Shown: positions 42,701-52,825 of the stretch, piece after piece
Layout: each line of letters starts with the position of its first letter
How positions within the stretch are numbered: the stretch's first letter is position 1
Assembly (NCBI GenBank): GCA_018350325.1
Contig: JAEVLN010000021.1
Coordinates: forward strand, 372,001-436,000
Direction: 5' to 3'
DNA from: Globodera rostochiensis
Lineage: Eukaryota > Nematoda > Chromadorea > Rhabditida > Heteroderidae
Length of the DNA: 64,000 nucleotides
Position numbers and translations under genes: made by a program
The notes under the pieces: generated by a model
Database searches by the model: none
The model's input: the letters and a program-made list of their open reading frames with translations, nothing else
What the model was told of the DNA's origin: nothing

Positions 42701-43836
42701 GGTTGCAGGCGTGCCCTTTGCTGATGGGCTTGAGTGCTTGGCTGCGTGGTTTTTCCGAACTGCGATGGGTGCCCGTATTCACCCATAACTTCTTGGATTT
42801 GTGTCTCTTTCCGGACGGATATGCTGAGTGTGTCCCGGAATTTGTTGGTATTCCAGTGCGCGGGATCCTCTGCCTTTTTGGTGAGGATTGTGCGGAGAAA
42901 GCCTGGTGTCAGCTTCTTCTCCAGCATCAGAAATGTTGGGGGACCCTCGATGTCCTCCCCTGCGTTGTTAAGCTCTCTCGTGAGCCTTTCGAGTTGCAGC
43001 AGGAACTCTTTGGTGTCGCGCAGCGTTCTGCAAGCCTTCAAGTTGGCAAGCTCAAAGTGCAGTGCGCGGATATGCTCTTCGGGAGCACCGTAGGTGTCTT
43101 TGAGCAGCTGGAGTGCAACATCGTAGTTGCTGTCTTCCAAACGAAATCCGGCAACGAGGTCTCGGGCCTCGCCGGTCAGCATGTTGCGCAGGAAGTTGAA
43201 TTTCTCCGCCTTGGAGATGGGTTGGCTGCCGATGGCCGACTTGTAGGACTCGTAGAACTCCGGCCACCTGCGCTTGTGGCCGCCGAACTTCTCAAGCTGA
43301 ATTGGCTGGAACTGGTAGAGCGGTGCCGCGAATGGCGGAGCGTTGCTGCGTGGTGCGGCTGTATTTTGTTGAACCGCTTTGTCGTGTACTGCTTGAGCGT
43401 CTCGCTCATCCTTGTTAGCTCGGCTGCGGTAAAGTTTTGCTTGGACTGTCAGTGTCCCAGCCAAATCCCGTAGATCGCGAAGTTTGACGGCAGCGTCATC
43501 GACTTTGTCGTTAATCTTTTCTTTTCTGTCGAATGCTTCGAAGGCCGCTTCTCCGGCGTCTCGTTCTGCTGCGGCGAGCTTGCGGAGCAGGTCGGTCCAA
43601 GCCGATGATGACTCTCGGATGTCATCCAAGAAAATTTCTAGCGTTCTTCCCTCCTTTTGGACCTTTTCCAGTTGCGCTTCGAGGAGTAATGCGTTCTCGA
43701 GGTTGGACAAGTTCTTGTCCGGCTGCAGTTTGAGGTCGACTGCGGGTCGGGCGCGCGAGAGGACCTTCAGTGCGGCTCCCAATTTCTGCTGAATGGGTGC
43801 CGACATTGTCGCCGTGCTGCTTGTACTTGTTTCCAA
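39583..43836 (-). CDS. BEL/Pao ORF1: gag, protease, reverse transcriptase, RNase H
   Basis: 1417 codons from the first ATG after the leader. Residues 1-160 are helical. A DUF1759-type gag segment (FGGHKRRWPEFYESYKSAI, about 165-330) is followed by a Gln/Pro-rich linker with two near-copies of a QRKPQ[QH]TGQ unit. Three CCHC knuckles follow (CIFCGSGHWNEEC, CFKCLKSTHRSFDC, CFRCGQPHPAALC; from about 485). The protease Asp is Asp624 in FLDPGS. Reverse transcriptase motif A is MADIEKAF (Asp985), and motif C is YVDN with Asp1069, where most retroelements have YVDD. RNase H starts at about 1225 (FCDAS, Asp1237) and runs into the frame change near 39,755. It makes the capsid, matures the polyprotein and copies the RNA into DNA in the cytoplasm. 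Confidence 0.93.
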   Translation of the reverse strand: METSTSSTATMSAPIQQKLGAALKVLSRARPAVDLKLQPDKNLSNLENALLLEAQLEKVQKEGRTLEIFLDDIRESSSAWTDLLRKLAAAERDAGEAAFEAFDRKEKINDKVDDAAVKLRDLRDLAGTLTVQAKLYRSRANKDERDAQAVHDKAVQQNTAAPRSNAPPFAAPLYQFQPIQLEKFGGHKRRWPEFYESYKSAIGSQPISKAEKFNFLRNMLTGEARDLVAGFRLEDSNYDVALQLLKDTYGAPEEHIRALHFELANLKACRTLRDTKEFLLQLERLTRELNNAGEDIEGPPTFLMLEKKLTPGFLRTILTKKAEDPAHWNTNKFRDTLSISVRKETQIQEVMGEYGHPSQFGKTTQPSTQAHQQRARLQPAPAFRSRYRSPPPRERTFISSAVDEANKRFGTKPTQRKPQQTGQQAGLQPYPQRHWPTATTQRKPQHTGQRADQQPPQHQNGQSARPFQSANPQGSGGFKRSEPPSPCIFCGSGHWNEECRKFSTLQQRTAVIREKRLCFKCLKSTHRSFDCPKPKRCFRCGQPHPAALCPNGNSGSMQIAAATIGPNEDENGSPSTAGIGTESEPQQSTVVRDNEKKALLMTTTSTVFNPAQPQLSMAAAIFLDPGSHRSFISNRAAQQLDLPVVHREECHLTSFGERKPKKYVSDRVKIGILGTAGEKLIFNLNALGFMVSEMPIIELSGLDTSQLQQRKLALPHETTQPDILLGINIWHELNVQPIERLPSGFTLCQSKIGKILSGSGRIALGGPSVNVTFVLPVQNEAAEEPDQAAKTEPISDDNEIFTTEDDLKRDDQLNRFFGLHIIGMDDTSTKVDQDAVMIDFKKTLSFVENRYQVALPWTERVNNLPTNYLQAKMRLISLVRKLRTLNLVAEYQTILTDQLQKSVIERVDMSSPNIGPVHYLPHRAVIRTDKATTKIRIVMDASAKPKNNPTAPSLNDCLHTGPLLLKDLTGVLIRFRRMKRVLMADIEKAFLQLGVRQQDRDATRFLWLANPATDKLDPLRREDVLVYRFCRVSFGLTVSPFLLNATIREHLAIYDSDLARRIDENLYVDNILIEVKNEEELPALVCEAKAIFATAGMVLREFFGSDLEEVKKLPPADLANELEETKVLGISWRPKHNRLLFKMPTFDGKITKRTILAHIAKVFDPLGLMAPALLPAKVFLQSVQNFNPKWDDELPEHFNDAWRKIVALWTIRGEPFVIEFPRFITSTECDQFHCFCDASRYGMGIAVYQKAKTDNGNEECNLIYGKSLVKPLKLGDHDSTIPKLELQALTLGVKAVKFIQGQLHFKDDQVLLWTDSQCSIERLKENRKQDRFVSNRLKKIREANFQVRHVRTDSNPADHGHPRSTSESPSTIDPSQTILQLESTQSHRGICPTIHHDVDPGHEIRGEKLPPLPALTR
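39750..39791 (-). other. Frame change between ORF1 and ORF2
   Basis: Across the end of RNase H (HVRTDSNPAD in ORF1) the coding frame moves by one base (ORF2 is +1 relative to ORF1). Codons on both sides are intact and the overlap is 209 bp. It is either a single-base insertion in this copy, or a programmed +1 shift. BEL/Pao elements usually have one continuous gag-pol frame, so a simple mutation or assembly error is at least as likely. Confidence 0.7.
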
Positions 43837-44526
43837 GACTTTGCCGGTTGTTGTACCACTTGAACTCGGTGTTCAAGGATTTTCCTGCTCGTTGAACTGC
43901 TTCAACTTGATGTTCGAGAGTTTTGATACTCGTTGCACTGCTTGAACTTGGCTTTCAAGAGTTTTTCCCTCGTTGTACTGCTTGACCTCGTTGTTAAAGA
44001 CTTCTTGTCTGTTCGTGCTGCGTGGACTTGCTGTCCCAGCTTTGATCGCTCCGGACGTTCCGGATTGAGGTGATGTACTGTCCGTCACGTAGAACGAACA
44101 GCACACTTGGAAGAACCGAGTCACGTAGAACTCTGTTCGACCGCTCCTACCCTGATTCACTTTTTGCCCGTCGCCCGCTTACGTTATTGGCACCTAGCAC
44201 AATAACGTAAGCCCCTTGGTTGTTCGCCCCGAGCGTGAATGCCACGTAGGACAATCACGGACGGTTCTTGAATTTTGGGTCTGGTGTAACTGCCACGTAG
44301 GACAATCACCACAGACTTTTTTCCACTTTTCCTTTACAAAAATTCCACCAGAAAGCCGAGTTGATGGTCGGCGTCCGGTTCACGGCCTTGATTGATGCTG
44401 TTGTCGGGCACGGTCACTGATCGGGCGCGACTTGGGCACTGTTTTGGCGCAGTCGAGCACGGGCGGGCACGGCTGCACGGTTTGGGCACGGTTCGGCACG
44501 GTCCTTGGCTTCGGGTCGCCACTTTC
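43837..44526 (-). other. Untranslated leader with repeated motifs
   Basis: No conserved coding sequence. An 18-bp motif, GCCACGTAGGACAATCAC, occurs exactly at 44,241-44,258 and 44,292-44,309, with a diverged copy (GGCACCTAGCACAATAAC) near 44,190 and shorter CACGTAGAAC copies at 44,086-44,130. Related words, GTTG[AT]ACTGCTT and TTGAACT, recur at 43,860-43,990. A 95-codon frame (43,873-44,160) crosses these repeats and is not considered a protein. The repeats may be packaging or translation-control signals. Confidence 0.6.
44505..44521 (-). other. Primer-binding site
   Basis: In element orientation TGGCGACCCGAAGCC starts five bases after the 5' LTR. TGG pairs with the CCA end of a tRNA. The GGGTCG discriminator end fits an Arg-type tRNA, though I cannot verify the tRNA here. 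Confidence 0.65.
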
Positions 44527-44967
44527 TATGGGGGCAGGGCCACAGAAGGGATTTTTGAGTGAAATCGGGGGCAGGGGGGGTTCGACTGATTGTTGGACAC
44601 TTGAATAGTCAAAGGTTTATTCAGGGGAAATGTGTGGACAAAGGAAGAACGAAAAATGGGGGGAGGGTGAACGCTTAAATAGTCTTGAAATGGTCCTAAA
44701 GGTCGGGTGATGACGGGGGGAGGACAGGTTCTTGGGGCCAAATGTTGCGCATTCGCAACATTTAAATGTGATGGATGGGGGCGATTAGGCGAATTGTGCG
44801 TAAATTGTGGGGAGAATTGGGTGTGGCTGTTAATGACAACCGCAAATGGGGTGAACAAATGGAGGGGGGGGGGGGTGACAGTGGAACCGTCCCAATCACA
44901 TTGCTTCCCCGATCAATTTCCCTCCCCAATGATCAAATTATTTGAGCATCGGACGTGAGTTCCGACA
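44527..44967 (-). repeat. 5' LTR (441 bp)
   Basis: Near-identical to the 3' LTR. The only differences seen are the G-run length near 44,864-44,875 and an A at 44,528 in place of the G of the terminal dinucleotide. It carries the same AATAAA (44,616-44,621, minus strand) and hairpin. Confidence 0.97.
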
Positions 44968-44971
44968 GTTC
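44968..44971. other. Target-site duplication GTTC (right)
   Basis: Matches 32,674-32,677 on the other side of the element. Confidence 0.75.
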
Positions 44972-47675
44972 CATAGACTATAAAAACAATATTTTATTTT
45001 AACACAACAACAATCCCGCCGTGTGGCTGTTCATGAAACTATTTTTTTAATATATATAAGAATATAATCTTGTTTAAAATTTATTTCGTTTTTGAATTAA
45101 ATATAAGCATTCCTTCATTGACTTCGTTGGCATTCTCTTGCTTCAAATATTATATTGGTATTTTTAAGGCTGTTTATTGCGTTAATTTTACGCCCTGTTC
45201 TCTTCCATTCTAAGGACTCGATGAATTCGCTTATTCATTTCGGTAAATTTTTTAAAAATAATATTGTTTATATAATTTATTGTAGTGCTGATTTTCTATC
45301 CTTTTCTTGGTCAAGAGATTCTTGTATTATTTATGTTATTTATTGTTGTTTGCTCTTGAATTTAGTCTCAGGATAATTATTTGTTACGATTCTTGATTAG
45401 TGTAAATTGCGCACTTCTTTCTTTTGTATTTTCACTTTCTAATTTAGCGGTTTAAATTTGAATGTAAGCGATGGTGAAAAAATTATGCAAAAATTGAATT
45501 TAATTTTAATAAAGATGTATAAATAGTTTCAAGAACCTTTTTATATAATTATATTTTTATAAATGCAGGGCTTTACTTTCTAGTTTAATACCGCCTAAAT
45601 TTAATTACCCAAAAAAATAAACAAAAAACTTATATACGCTCGAAACGACGAAATCTTTGAGGTCTTTGTTAAATATTAATAATAATAGGTTTATATCAAG
45701 TATATAAACAATATCAAAATATTTTATCGACATGTAATATAAATGATTGAGGAAAATGAGTCTCAAAACGTGAGAGCATTTCAACTTACATTATGCATAA
45801 ATTTTATTTTATTCAACATTTTAATTGTTTTAATTTATTTACACTTTTGAAAGTGTATACATTATTTTCAATGTGATTGTATTACCAATCTTTTATGCAT
45901 AAAAAATTGACATGAATTTTTTTTCATAAATTGCTCATTTCTCGTATTGACCGATAATGTATATTAATTGATTTCGTTATTTAATAAATTAAGGTATTTT
46001 ACTATTATTTTATTAATTAATGAGCTGGTTTAATTTGCTTCATTTTCATTCATATAGTTTTATGAGATTACCGATCAAGTAATAACGGGTTGTTAAATTA
46101 TTTCTTTTCTTTATACGACTGTTGATTGTCATATTTGTCAATAAAGATAGTCAAAAATATTCGGAAAAATTTGAAAATAGCCATTTTAAATTTCTAAATA
46201 AAATTCGCAAAACAATGAAAAGCAATTGAATTTACAAATGTTTTTAAAGAAACTTAAGGAAACATTTCTTATTTATACACTCGTTAATTAAATTAAATGA
46301 CAAAAAATATTCCAAAATCTAAAGGAAATAATTACAAGTGTAATTTGCGATTAAAGGATAGTCGCGGCAGGATATGCGCTATATTTCCGGGGCACCCACA
46401 ATCAGTAAAGTGTGAAACCTCGAAAACATAGGGCAAAAGTTTAAACAAAATTCTAACAACAATTATTACAATTAATCGAGAAAATCAAAAATTATTATGC
46501 ATGATAACACAGATAATCTTATTCTAAAGTTTTTTTTATACGAGAACAAAATATTATGCACGAAATATTGACTATTAAAGTAAAATTTAAAACCAAATTT
46601 AACTTATTCACCTATCACCTAATTTTTTTGTTGATTACTAAACAATTTGAATATTTTCTCAAATTTTTGAGAATGGTATAAAAATTCTAAAATTGTTACC
46701 AACTAAAATTGTTTAAAAATTAAATATTTAAAAATTTTATACGAAATCAATACATTTGTAGATTTTGTTATGCAAAGAATAACGTTAACTTTTAATCTTT
46801 GAAAAAATACTGTGTCCAATCGGCATCAATAAATATCTAATATTTATTTTGGGGAAGCATATAAATGGGGGCGGAAATATATGGAAGATAAATGTAGCAG
46901 TTCTTTGTGCCATTAATTACAAAACCTAAGGCAATTCCTTATAATCCTTATAATGCGAGAGAATCAAGGTCAATCTAATGCGAGGTACCAGCCTCTCAAC
47001 AAGTAAATGATTCCCCCCCAAAAATGCTAAAAATAAATATGATTAAAAACATAAACAAAATGCGTCTGCATGTCATCGACTACTAACACCCGTCATCAGC
47101 GTGGGCCTAATTAAGAAGTGAATCGAAATTAAATTCTTAAATTAATAAGAACAGGTTTGCTGTATAAAAAATAAATTTAGATAAATATTATAACCAAATA
47201 AAAATTAAAACAAAATTATCAACTTTTGAAATCAGCAAAAACCCCTGCAAGTCGATATGTATATATTCCAACCAATAGGGATGATTGTTATTAATGTAAA
47301 TATTTAGATCTATGAAAATTTGAATTTATTTTTGCGCAACTTGATATTAACTATATGCTTAAATTAAGTAATAAATATTAAACATATTAAAATTACATTC
47401 AATTAATATTACCAACAGATTGACATGAGAAGCGTGAATAAAAGTGCGACCAAAAATGTTTTTTTATATTTATAAAAGGAGGTTTAGTTTTAGCGAATTT
47501 AATTTCCGAGAATAATCTCATATTAATTGTGTTTTGAAGTATGAATTTATTTAACAAAGATTCCCCATTTTTAAGTTTTATGTTTATATTAGATTATTAA
47601 AATAACAACAAAAAAATGGTGATTATGGTTACTAATTTTTTTTTTGTATTTATTTAGAGCGATAAACTAAAATTT
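44972..47675. other. No gene resolved
   Basis: T-rich to about 46.1 kb, then A-rich. A GC-richer island at 46,360-46,440 reads DCGCPGNIAHILPRLS on minus, and another lies at 46,960-47,110. Neither has clear splice sites. Confidence 0.35.
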
Positions 47676-48815
47676 GGGGTGCGTTGATGACCAAATTACT
47701 CTAACCGTCTGACTCTCTCTTTTTAGCACACTGTTTCTTCAAAAAATAAAATGTTCAAAAAAGTAACTAAAAAATTATTAGATGGGGTGCGTTGATGACC
47801 AAATTAGTCTAACCGTCTGACTCTCTCTTTTTAGCACACTGTTTCTTCAAAAAATAAAATGTTCAAAAAAGTAACTAAAAAATTATTAGATGGGGTGCGT
47901 TGATGACCAAATTAGTCTAACCGTCTGACTCTCTCTTTTTAGCACACTATTTGTTCAAAAAATAGTTCAAAAAAGTAACTAAAAAATTATTAAATGGGGT
48001 GCGTTGATGACCAAATTAGTCTAACCGTCTGACTCTCTCTTTTTAGCACACTATTTCTTCAAAAAATAAAATGTTCAAAAAGTAACTAAAAAATTATTAG
48101 ATGGGGTGCGTTGATGACCAAATTACTCTAACCGTCTGACTCTCTCTTTTTAGCACACTATTTGTTCAAAAAATAGTTCAAAAAAGTAACTAAAAAATTA
48201 TTAAATGGGGTGCGTTTGACCAAATTACTCTAACCGTCTGACTCTCTTTTTTTAGCACACTATTTCTTCAAAAAATAAAATGTTCTAAAAAGTAACTAAA
48301 AAATTATTAGATGGGGTGCGTTGATGACCAAATTAGTCTAACCGTCTGACTCTCTCTTTTTAGCACACTATTTCTTCAAAAAATAAAATGTTCAAAAAAG
48401 TAAGTAAAAAATTATTAAATGGGGTGCGTTTGACCAAATTACTCTAACCGTCTGACTCTCTCTTTTTAGCACACTATTTCTTCAAAAAATAAAATGTTCT
48501 AAAAAGTAACTAAAAAATTATTAAATGGGGTGCGTTGATGACCAAATTAGTCTAACCGTCTGACTCTCTCTCTTTAGCACACTATTTCTTCAAAAAATAA
48601 AATGTTCAAAAAAGTAAGTAAAAAATTATTAAATGGGGTACGTTTGACCAAATTACTCTAACCGTCTGACTCTCTTTTTTTAGCACACTATTTCTTCAAA
48701 ATATAAAATGTTCAAAAAAAAGCAAAAAATTATTAAATGGGGTGCGTTGATGACCAAATTACTCTAACCGTCTGACTCTCTTTTTTTAGCACACTATTTC
48801 TTCAAAAAAAATAAA
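47676..48815. repeat. Tandem array, 11 copies of 104-108 bp
   Basis: Units begin GGGGTGCGTT at 47,676, 47,784, 47,892, 47,996, 48,103, 48,207, 48,313, 48,421, 48,527, 48,635 and 48,739. Each contains AACCGTCTGACTCTCT, TTTTTAGCACACT and an A/T-rich tail AACTAAAAAATTATTA. Unit lengths are mostly 104 or 106-108. Variants recur in register (GATGACC present or missing after GCGTT; TTTGTTC or TTTCTTC), suggesting spread of two or more unit types. The last copy is cut off at about 48,815. No coding function seen. Confidence 0.97.
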
Positions 48816-48819
48816 AATA

Positions 48820-50122
48820 AACTAATAAACTTTACAAGAAACCAAAACATGAAATAATATCTTATATATATAAAAAAATTACAAAAGTCTTAAAAAAACT
48901 TCTGAATATAAAATATTTGATAAATTTCAAACAAAGAAAAACATTTCACTGGTTAACATTTGACCTGGATCTCAATTTAGATAGCAGCATGGATTGCGGA
49001 GACCCAACCAGGGAGAGCGCGTCAAAAAAATATAAGTAAAACACTTTTTTCAATTATTCGTAAGTTGTGAAACTTATAAATACAATAAATTAATAAAGTC
49101 TAAAAATAGCAATATAAATAATAAAAAGTAACAACATTGAGTTTAGTTCTTTTCATTAATAAATTGCTTGCAAAACAAATTAAATAAGACTTTTCAAAAT
49201 CTTTCTGATGATATTTATTTAACTGTTCGCATAATTATTAAACAATTTGGGGTTTTCACATGTTTTAATTATGTTATAAATTGCCTTATCTTGGAATGAT
49301 CTACGATTTTTTTTCCAGAATAAATTAATATTTTTGTAGCATTGTATTCATTATTTTTATTTTATGTGTTTAATTACTGTTAGCGGACCTTTCGTATTAC
49401 AATCAATTTATGATATTAATATTGCAACATTGTTTGGAAAAATTTTTAATTCTTTTAAAAATTTACCCTAACGATAATTACAAGATGATTAATAAGTTTA
49501 ACAATGATTTCAAATAAAAGAAAATAAGAAACTTTTAGATAATTAATAAGTTAAAATGTTCCGTGTAATTGAGATCATTGCGCTCCATTGTTTACTTAAT
49601 ATTGATTTTTTCTTGCGGGGCGCAGAGCATTCGCTATTCAAAGTTTTGTGGCCAATTTGTCTTGTCGTCCCATTTTTTATTTTTTTATTTAATAAATTAG
49701 TTAGGATCTAAAAACACCAGACAAAAAGTTTATTAAAAAAGTGTTTAAAGTTAATATCCCTAAAAATAAAATGTATCCATAAAAAGTAAAACAAATAATT
49801 GTATAATTAATATATTTTAGCAAAAGTTGGAAAAACATACTGTCATATGCTACAATTACCATTGTGATTTATTTAATTAAAAATTGAAATATATTAACTG
49901 TGACAGTTCAAGTACAAACATATAATATATGAATATCTTTGTTTTAAAAATAATATATCTGAAGAAAGACGATTAAACCAGTACAAAAATAATATACCAA
50001 TTAAAATGTTATCCCAATCAATCGGCTGTTTTATGTGTGTAACAATAAATAACATTGATTGACATTTGACGCCAAAGAGTCTAACGTTTAAAGACACTTA
50101 AAAAATTTCGATATTATCTTAG
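48820..50122. other. No gene resolved
   Basis: AT-rich. A GC-richer patch at 49,600-49,670 follows a CTTGCGGGGCGCAG and could be an exon, but the frame is unclear. Confidence 0.35.
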
Positions 50123-50299
50123 TACGGACATGAAAAAGCGGTACGATGGCCGAGCCGACCCGCACGGCAGAAACGTTACGATTACTGGAGAAAGAAGCAA
50201 GTTCGCGAAGTTAATGCTCTAAAAGAAGCTGTGAAAAATGCCGCAGGGATCATCTTGATCGGAAACGTTGTGTTAATAACTGTGATTTCGAGATACTAG
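50123..50299 (+). CDS. Candidate terminal exon with C-terminal membrane segment
   Basis: The acceptor ATATTATCTTAG ends at 50,122. The phase-0 frame of 58 codons reads YGHEKAVRWPSRPARQKRYD, then YWRKKQVREVNALKEAVK, then NAAGIILIGNVVLITVISRY and TAG. A basic, amphipathic segment followed by a C-terminal hydrophobic span of about 17 residues suggests a tail-anchored or small membrane protein. AATAAA follows 14 bases after the stop, a plausible poly(A) signal, which is why this is read as a last exon. The minus strand is less coding-like. No upstream exon or family was identified. Confidence 0.42.
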   Translation, partial: YGHEKAVRWPSRPARQKRYDYWRKKQVREVNALKEAVKNAAGIILIGNVVLITVISRY

Positions 50300-50319
50300 C
50301 CAATATTGCCAAATAAAAG

Positions 50320-52239
50320 TTTAACGTTCAGTTGCTTATTTTTGAAATTTAGTGATCGTTTTATTCTCTACAATTAATTAATTCAGATTATTTCAATAAA
50401 TTTATACAACAACATCTGACATAATCACAGCTGGTAAAACAATAACATAACAAATAAAAAATCGCAAAGCATTAAATGATATGAATGTTGCCCAATAAAT
50501 AAATGTCAAGTAGTTGAATATTTTGTTCTTTTTGCAGCATGAGGTGTACAAACCTTCGTATTTTTATTAAACATTGTTTATCAAAAAAAAATTCTACTTG
50601 GATTAACTTTTTTTGTTAAAATAATATTTAATTCGAGCTTGAAATAAAATTGTTTTTAAAATTAATATTTATTTAATGATAACTTTGAATTAACGTTGAT
50701 AACATTTTTAAAAAAAATCAATCAACTTTATTTGTGCCAAAAGCATTATGACGATGTTTAGTGTTTAGTCGCGCGAATTTTGCGGAATTTACACTTGATA
50801 AATATAAAATTATGCAGCCAATTTTGACATTATATACAAACTGTACAAATAACTCTAGAAATAATTAATAGAATTTTAAAATATTATTTCATTTAAAATT
50901 AATTAATCATTTATAATTAATTTTTTTTAAATTATACAAACAAATAAGTGTACAGTTATCGTTTTCATCACAATAAGTTAAAATTATGGAAATTATTTAT
51001 ACAATTTACAGCATCCACTTTGCAAATCTTGGGGTTTAATTGTATTTTTTTAATTGTAAAATAGTCATTTTAAATAAAATATTAACTAAAATTATTATTG
51101 ATCACGAAATAACTAGACTACGACAGTAGCTATAGCTAACGTCTATTTATAATCTAAAAATATTACTACAGCCAGAATTGACAATTTTTGAGCTTTAAAG
51201 CTAATGAGGAGTGGTTACACGCAATAAATGAATTAATGCAAGAAATAGCAAACATTTGAATTATTTACAATAACTTGATCCTGCGGGAGACCAATGGGCG
51301 TTGATAAAATTACACCAAAGATTTTGTGACTTAAAATAAATAACAAAAAGCGAAGTTTCTAAATAATGAAAACCTGTATACACAATACAATATTAAAGTA
51401 ACAATTTGAAAACGTTAAATGGCTGGCTGTTGGCATCCGGAAACCCCTACGAAATCCAAACCGGTAGCTGGCATCTAAAAATTAATTCTAATTACAATAT
51501 ATTAAATAAAAATTTTTAGCGTCTTTTTATACATTCTATTTGTTTAACACTGAATATATTTTTAAACTCCGATTTTGGGACAAATTTCATCGACTTTTAT
51601 CAGCGGGAAAAAGGTCTCATAAATTAATCTACTAAATACTTTTATTATTGAAATATCAAAAATGCGTATATTTATCGATTTGATACAAAATTTAAATTTT
51701 ATACGATAACTTTTGTTAAAATGAAAGTACATCAACAACTACAAGAATAATATGTAAATTAAAAATACACAAATATATGTAATATATTAAAATAAACCGT
51801 AAATCTAGACAAAGAGTTTTCATAGGTGGCGGTGAAAAGACATCCATAATAACATTTTAGATAGTAAGCCTCAATCCAAAAAAATATAATACAATATCAA
51901 AGGCTAAAATTGAATTTTTTTTTTAGTAAAAAAAGGCCATTCATTTGAGTAAACCATTTTGTTCAGCAACAATATATCATAAATTAAATCTGTATTATCT
52001 CAAAACCTAAAATATAAAACTAACTTTTTAAATAAAAGTCAACATACTATTTTAAAGTATAAAAAAATGTGACTAAAATAAACTATGAATTATTTTATAT
52101 TTTTGGAAATCCATATAAGTAGTACAAGAAAGACTAAATGTTTCGTTTTTTGTTTGAAATAATTTTAATTTTTTAGTTAAAGAAAAATTGAAAATATGAA
52201 CATTTTAAAATAGAATTAAATAGAGCCTGGCAAACATTT
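50320..52239. other. No gene resolved
   Basis: A-rich. Small islands at 51,280-51,340 and 51,420-51,480 (plus reading GWLLASGNPYEIQTGSWHL) are exon-like but isolated. Confidence 0.35.
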
Positions 52240-52326
52240 TCATTTACGACACACAGCAAGCAGTCTTTGCTTTCCGGACCGCAATCTCTTCAGAAGATTT
52301 GAGGCCAAGTCATGCAGCCTTGCTTT
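52240..52326 (-). CDS. Candidate terminal exon
   Basis: The minus-strand acceptor TTTTTAATGTAG precedes 52,326. The 28-residue phase-0 reading KARLHDLASNLLKRLRSG, then KQRLLAVCRK, ends at TGA (52,238-52,240 region). It is basic and helical. It lies 500 bp beyond the stop of the secreted-protein gene on the same strand, so it belongs to a different transcript or is an alternative end. Confidence 0.33.
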   Translation of the reverse strand, partial: KARLHDLASNLLKRLRSGKQRLLAVCRK

Positions 52327-52646
52327 CTACATTAAAAATATTTATTAAGTTTTTTAACTATTTTAAATAAACAACTAACATTCGATTTTTAAGGTAGAAT
52401 AACATCAAAATTTAAATAAACTTTATAACGTAAACGAAATAATAGATATTCTACTGCACACTAATATCAATTTAAAAACCCGTTTAGCATTTTATCAAAT
52501 AGGGTTTAAAAACTCAGAACGTCAATTAACGTCGATTTACAAATTAATTAAAATAAATTAAATACTAATAAAGATGCGTATGAAAAAAATTGTCAATACA
52601 ATAACATGCACCATGCCTGCCAACAAGCTTTGCAGACAAAGCTAAG

Positions 52647-52762
52647 ACCGAATACGCCAATTGAAAAATCAACAAAAATCCCGAAAAAAGAAAAACAGCG
52701 GCGAAACATTTAAATCAAAAACCAGTACGCCGGAAGATCGGTTAGTAAACGCCCCAAAATAA
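52647..52762 (+). CDS. Candidate Lys-rich terminal exon
   Basis: A plus frame reads RIRQLKNQQKSRKKKNSG, then ETFKSKTSTPEDRLVNAPK and TAA (52,760-52,762), with AATAAA at 52,779-52,784. The better acceptor (CTTTGCAG, 52,634) would give a different frame ending in KKEKQRRNI, so the reading is uncertain. If real it converges with the minus-strand gene that starts beyond it. Confidence 0.22.
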
Positions 52763-52825
52763 CCAAAAAAAACACCCAAATAAATCATTCGGATATAATC
52801 ATATCTCCGCCAACATTCGATTCGT

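Larger units (their letters stand above)
32678..44967 (-). mobile_element. Complete env-bearing BEL/Pao LTR retrotransposon, 12.3 kb
   Basis: Read on the minus strand, the order is 5' LTR, primer site, leader of about 690 bp, ORF1 (gag-PR-RT-RNase H), ORF2 (integrase, unassigned module, envelope-like), polypurine tract, 3' LTR. The domain order PR-RT-RH-IN, the DUF1759-type gag, the DUF1758-type protease and the DUF5641-type integrase tail identify BEL/Pao. LTRs start TG and end CA in plus orientation apart from one terminal base in the right copy. At 12.3 kb it is longer than most BEL/Pao elements, because of the extra module and the envelope-like part. Apart from the ORF1/ORF2 frame change there are no stops in about 10.7 kb of coding sequence, so it is young. 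Confidence 0.95.

Noticed and set aside
43873..44160. 95-codon ORF in the retroelement leader
   Set aside because: Its reading runs through the repeated leader motifs and lacks gag-like features; probably chance.
47676..48815. CRISPR-like regular array
   Set aside because: Whole units are repeated without unique spacers, unit length is about 107 bp, and the genome is eukaryotic. It is a minisatellite.
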